This document shows positions 15,454 through 18,639 of a stretch of 18,639 bases of DNA, piece by piece (the first letter of the stretch is position 1; every line of letters starts with the position of its first letter). This stretch comes from Azonexaceae bacterium (GTDB lineage: Bacteria > Pseudomonadota > Gammaproteobacteria > Burkholderiales > Rhodocyclaceae). The translations under genes were made by a program, and so were the position numbers. Under the pieces are notes generated by a model. It was given only the letters and a program-made list of their open reading frames with translations, ran no database searches and had not been told where the DNA came from. The stretch is taken from assembly GCA_009469665.1 (NCBI GenBank), contig SSTB01000068.1, forward strand, positions 1-18,639. Direction: 5' to 3'.

Positions 15454-16779
15454 TCAGAGCGGACCGGATTGAGCTGTTCGGAAATCATTCAGGAAGCGGG
15501 CTACGAACGCGCCTACCCGGTTTTCCGGCATGTCGATCCAGACCCGATGGCCGTCTCCGGGGGCGACCTTGATGAGCCGCCCCTCCGCAGTTTCCATGCG
15601 TTCGGGAATCCAGCGGACGTTTCCGTCGGGGTGGACGAATTCGAGGTGGTCCCCCAGGGAGAAGCGATTCTTGACCGCGATCTCCATCAATCCACGGCCG
15701 GCATCCCAGGCCAGGGCGTCGCCAACGTACAGGCTGCGCGCCGATTCGGAATGGCCACGCAGGTAGCCCTGATAGTCCGCCTCATGGTGACGCTGGTAAA
15801 AGCCGTCCGTGTAACCGCGATTGGCAAGACTTTCCAGATCGGCGAGGAGGCGTGGATCCAGCGGACGCCCGGCGACGCCATCGTCGATGGCCTGGCGGTA
15901 GCTCTGGCAGGTTCGGGCGGCGTAGTAGGGGCTCTTGGTGCGGCCCTCGATCTTGAGGGAATCGATGCCGAGTTCCACCAGGCGCTGCACATGTTCGATG
16001 GCGCGCAGATCCTTGGAGTTCAGGATGTAGGTGCCGTGCTCGTCCTCTTCTATGGGCATCAGCTCGCCCGGGCGCTGGCGTTCTTCCAGCAGGTGCACGT
16101 CTCCCGCCGGATTCTCGCCCGCCGGGTGCACCTTGTAATCCCAGCGACAGGAATTGGTGCAGGTGCCCTGGTTGGGGTCGCGGTGGTTGAAGTAGCCGGA
16201 AAGCAGGCAGCGGCCGGAGTAAGCGATGCACAGGGCGCCGTGCACGAAGACCTCCAGTTCCATGTCGGGGCAGCGCTGGCGGATTTCGGCGATTTCCTCC
16301 AGGGACAGTTCGCGGGACAGGATGACGCGGCGGATTCCCAGCGTTTGCCAGAATTTCACCGCAGCCCAATTGACCGTGTTGGCCTGCACCGACAGGTGGA
16401 TGGTCAGCTCCGGCCAGGCTTCCCGCGCCAGAGCGATGAGGCCCGGGTCGGACATGATGAAAGCGTCGGGGCCCAGTGCCACCACCGGCGCCATGTCGGC
16501 CCGGTAGGTGGCGAGTTTGGCGTTGCGGGGGAAGATATTGCTCACTAGGTAGAAGGCCTTGCCGAGGGCCCGGGCTTCCCGGATGCCGGTTTCCAGCACT
16601 TCCAGGCTGCCGAATGCGTTATTGCGCACGCGCAGGGAGTAGCGCGGCTGGCCGGCGTAGACAGCATCGGCCCCGAAGGCGAAGGCTGTGCGCAGCATGT
16701 CCAGGGAACCCGCGGGGGCGAGGAGTTCGGGGGCGGTCCTGGGCGCGAAGCCAGAAGGGGAGCGGGATGCGGCGGCCAT
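15454..16779 (-). CDS. trhP: tRNA uridine 34 hydroxylation protein TrhP (peptidase U32 family, YegQ-like)
   Basis: A 441-aa protein close in length to E. coli YegQ/TrhP (about 450 aa), which is needed to make 5-hydroxyuridine at the wobble position of several tRNAs in a prephenate-dependent way. The opening APELLAPAGSLDMLRTAFAF and GADAVYAG are typical of U32 proteins. The family signature is complete: EVFVHGALCIAYSGRCLLS with C184 and C191, followed by more cysteines in GTCTNSCRW. Later landmarks are YILNSKDL and SLKIEGRTKSPYYA. ATG 16779 has AGGA at a good distance; the longer frame to 17178 is antisense to rng. It is divergent from rng with only 37 bp between start codons. Confidence 0.93.
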   Translation of the reverse strand: MAAASRSPSGFAPRTAPELLAPAGSLDMLRTAFAFGADAVYAGQPRYSLRVRNNAFGSLEVLETGIREARALGKAFYLVSNIFPRNAKLATYRADMAPVVALGPDAFIMSDPGLIALAREAWPELTIHLSVQANTVNWAAVKFWQTLGIRRVILSRELSLEEIAEIRQRCPDMELEVFVHGALCIAYSGRCLLSGYFNHRDPNQGTCTNSCRWDYKVHPAGENPAGDVHLLEERQRPGELMPIEEDEHGTYILNSKDLRAIEHVQRLVELGIDSLKIEGRTKSPYYAARTCQSYRQAIDDGVAGRPLDPRLLADLESLANRGYTDGFYQRHHEADYQGYLRGHSESARSLYVGDALAWDAGRGLMEIAVKNRFSLGDHLEFVHPDGNVRWIPERMETAEGRLIKVAPGDGHRVWIDMPENRVGAFVARFLNDFRTAQSGPL

Positions 16780-16781
16780 AG

Positions 16782-16808
16782 TAGAATCCTGAAAGACCGC
16801 CAATTTTA
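16782..16808. promoter_or_regulatory. Face-to-face -10 boxes between trhP and rng
   Basis: Plus-strand TAGAAT at 16782-16787 could serve rng, and minus-strand TAAAAT at 16808-16803 could serve trhP; each has five of six consensus bases. If both are real, the two start points would fall within a few bases of each other and the promoters would compete. Matching -35 hexamers are poor for both. Confidence 0.3.
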
Positions 16809-16816
16809 CCTGCCCC

Positions 16817-18268
16817 ATGTCCGAAGAAATCCTCATCAATTTCACCCCCCAGGAAACCCGGGTCGCCGTCATGCAGCAGGGCGTGGTCCAGGAACTCCAC
16901 ATCGAGCGCAATGCCAGCCGCGGCCTGGTGGGCAATGTGTACCTCGGGCGGATCTGCCGCATCCTGCCCGGCATGCAGTCGGCCTTTGTCGATGTGGGCC
17001 TGGAGCGTACCGCCTTCCTCCACGTGGCCGACATCTGGCAGCCCCGCGAAGAGGCCAGCGACCGGCCTATCGAGCGCCTCCTCTCCGAGGGGCAGAGCCT
17101 AGTGGTGCAGGTGGTCAAGGATCCCATCGGCACCAAGGGCGCCCGGCTCTCCACCCAGATTTCCATCGCCGGGCGCATGCTGGTCTATCTGCCCCAGGAA
17201 AAACACATCGGGGTGTCCCAGCGCATCGAACCCGAGGCGGAGCGCGAGGCCCTGCGGGAACGGCTGGTGCGCCTGGTGCCCGAGGCGGAAACCGGCGGCT
17301 TCATCGTCCGCACCATGGCCGAAGGCGCCACCGACGCCGAATTCGCCACCGATATCGCCTACCTCAAGAAGGCCTGGGGCGAAATCCGCGAGAAAGTGAA
17401 GGTTTCCGGCCCCCCAGCCCTCCTCTACCAGGAGCTGTCCCTGGGCCAGCGGGTGCTGCGGGATTTCGTCGATCCCGAAGTGAGCCGCATCGTCATCGAC
17501 TCCCGGGAGAATTTCCAGCGCCTGAACGCTTTTGCCGAAATCTACACGCCAGCCGTGCGACCCCTCCTGGAGCACTACACCGGTGAGCGCCCCCTCTTCG
17601 ACCTGCACGGCGTCGAGGAGGAAATCGAAAAGGCCCTCGCCCGGCGGGTCGAGCTCAAATCCGGTGGCTACCTCATCATGGACCAGACCGAGGCCATGAC
17701 CACCATCGACGTCAATACCGGCGGCTTCGTCGGGGTACGCAATTTTGACGACACCATATTCAAGACCAACCTGGAAGCCGCCCAGACCATCGCCCGCCAA
17801 TTGCGGCTGAGGAACCTGGGGGGCATCATCATCGTCGATTTCATCGACATGGAAAGCGAGGAGCACCGGGGGGCCGTGCTGGCGGAATTCCAGAAAGCCC
17901 TTTCCCGCGACCACACCCGCCTGACCCTCAACGGCTTCACCAACCTGGGCTTGGTGGAAATGACGCGCAAGCGCACGCGGGAATCCCTGGCCCACGTGCT
18001 TTGCCAGACCTGCCCCACCTGCGACGGCCGCGGCGAGGTCAAGACGGCCCGCACCATGGCCTATGAAATCCTGCGCGAACTGCTGCGCGAAGCCCGCCAG
18101 TTCAACGCCCGGGAATACCGCGTCATCGCCGGGCCCCCGGTCATCGATCTCTTCCACGACGAAGAATCCCAATCCCTCGCCCTGCTGTCCGATTTCATCG
18201 GCAAGCCCATCTCGCTCCAGGCGGAAAGCAGCTACTCGCCGGAGCAGTTCGATATCGTACTGATGTAG
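16817..18268 (+). CDS. rng: Ribonuclease G
   Basis: A 483-aa endoribonuclease of the RNase E/G family (E. coli RNase G is 489 aa). It trims the 5' end of 16S rRNA and starts decay of some mRNAs by cutting single-stranded, AU-rich sites with a preference for 5'-monophosphate ends. The S1 domain covers about 35-120 (GNVYLGRICRILPGMQSAFV). The metal-binding catalytic aspartates are D298 (TTIDVNTGG) and D341 (IIIVDFIDME). The zinc-link cysteines are C399 and C402 in CPTCDGRG. There is no long RNase-E-type C-terminal scaffold, so this is RNase G and not E. ATG 16817 lacks an obvious Shine-Dalgarno, but the conserved N-terminus MSEEILINFTPQETRVAV supports it. It is followed at 21 bp by a dienelactone-hydrolase-like gene. 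Confidence 0.96.
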   Translation: MSEEILINFTPQETRVAVMQQGVVQELHIERNASRGLVGNVYLGRICRILPGMQSAFVDVGLERTAFLHVADIWQPREEASDRPIERLLSEGQSLVVQVVKDPIGTKGARLSTQISIAGRMLVYLPQEKHIGVSQRIEPEAEREALRERLVRLVPEAETGGFIVRTMAEGATDAEFATDIAYLKKAWGEIREKVKVSGPPALLYQELSLGQRVLRDFVDPEVSRIVIDSRENFQRLNAFAEIYTPAVRPLLEHYTGERPLFDLHGVEEEIEKALARRVELKSGGYLIMDQTEAMTTIDVNTGGFVGVRNFDDTIFKTNLEAAQTIARQLRLRNLGGIIIVDFIDMESEEHRGAVLAEFQKALSRDHTRLTLNGFTNLGLVEMTRKRTRESLAHVLCQTCPTCDGRGEVKTARTMAYEILRELLREARQFNAREYRVIAGPPVIDLFHDEESQSLALLSDFIGKPISLQAESSYSPEQFDIVLM

Positions 18269-18289
18269 TTCGCCCCCCAGGAGACCGCC

Positions 18290-18639
18290 ATGCCCCTGCT
18301 CGAAACCGACTTTGCCAGCCTGCTTCCCGCCCAGTCCTTCGATCGCCGTGCCTTCCTGGTGACCAGCCTTGGCGCCGGCTTCGCCCTGGCGGTGCAGCCC
18401 GTGGCAGCCCAGACCGCCATCGTGACCGACGCAACCGGGCTGCAGGCCGGACCGGTCAAGATCGCGGTGCAGGGGGGCGAGATGATCGCCTACCGGGCGC
18501 AGCCCGAGGGAGGGCAGAAGGCGCCGGTGATCCTGGTGGTGAGCGAGATCTTCGGCGTTCATGAATACATCCAGGATGTCTGCCGCCGCCTAGCCAAGGT
18601 GGGCTACTGTGCCATCGCCCCGGAACTGTTTGCCCGCCA
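18290..18639 (+). CDS. Dienelactone hydrolase-family protein, Tat-exported (3' end beyond window)
   Basis: The first 116 codons of an alpha/beta hydrolase. The N-terminus SFDRRAFLVTSLGAGFA has a twin-arginine motif followed by a hydrophobic stretch and an AQT cleavage region, so export through the Tat system is likely. The mature part starts the dienelactone hydrolase fold: APVILVVSEIFGVHEYIQDV, with the Glu that in this family positions the catalytic Cys, then RRLAKVGYCAIAPELF. The Cys-Asp-His triad lies beyond the window. ATG 18290 has AGGAG with 7-nt spacing. It follows rng on the same strand after 21 bp and is probably co-transcribed. The substrate is unknown; many relatives annotated this way do not act on dienelactones. 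Confidence 0.85.
   Translation, partial: MPLLETDFASLLPAQSFDRRAFLVTSLGAGFALAVQPVAAQTAIVTDATGLQAGPVKIAVQGGEMIAYRAQPEGGQKAPVILVVSEIFGVHEYIQDVCRRLAKVGYCAIAPELFAR

Noticed and set aside
14833..16548. 571-codon plus-strand open frame crossing the repeat element
   Set aside because: It is antisense to trhP and runs through the inverted-repeat element without protein-like sequence.
17099..18562. 487-codon minus-strand open frame
   Set aside because: It is antisense to rng, which has all RNase G catalytic residues; the His/Asp/Gly-rich product is a typical shadow.

Overview
This is an 18.6-kb, GC-rich stretch of bacterial chromosome with densely packed genes. The gene content (fused isobutyryl-CoA mutase, RNase G, TrhP, YihY/BrkB, DUF302, an SPFH protein) and the codon use suggest a betaproteobacterium, plausibly of the Rhodocyclales type; this is inferred from gene families, with no marker gene in the window. 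I see no tRNA, rRNA, CRISPR array, transposase or phage gene. The high GC content produces many long open frames antisense to real genes, and these are excluded.

Layout: (1) The minus-strand fused mutase icmF (1-2885, C-terminus cut off by the window edge) is divergent from a plus-strand GTP-cyclohydrolase-I-like gene (3150-3764); the 264-bp region between them holds inverted repeats. (2) A minus-strand rhomboid-family membrane protein (3850-5511) is divergent from a small secreted protein of unknown function (5638-6255). (3) A minus-strand pair, an SPFH/prohibitin-like membrane protein (7709-8950) and an SH3b-domain exported protein (6285-7706), is tightly coupled and is divergent from a plus-strand response regulator and histidine kinase (9198-11971) that overlap by ATGA. 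A perfect 12-bp inverted repeat lies in the control region between them. (4) A minus-strand block reads, in transcription order, YihY/BrkB membrane protein, a GRDP-like glycine-rich protein (overlapping by ATGA), a DUF302 protein and a DUF3828 lipoprotein-sized exported protein. (5) trhP (tRNA wobble-uridine hydroxylation) and rng (RNase G) diverge from a 37-bp gap, and rng is followed by the start of a Tat-exported dienelactone-hydrolase-like gene.

The most unusual feature is non-coding. Between trhP and brkB lies a 243-bp element (15087-15329) bounded by 23-bp terminal inverted repeats (21 of 23 identical). Inside it is a 35-bp uninterrupted stem in which all six non-Watson-Crick positions are G-U/G-T wobbles in the plus-strand copy only. 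It has no coding capacity, and it looks like a MITE-like mobile cassette or a structured RNA whose functional strand is opposite to the flanking genes.

Functionally the genes are mostly housekeeping or envelope-related: acyl-CoA carbon-skeleton rearrangement (icmF), pterin or related chemistry (FolE-like), membrane quality control or sensing (rhomboid, SPFH/SH3b, two-component system), and RNA processing or modification (rng, trhP). Links between the SPFH operon and the divergent two-component system are inferred from position only.
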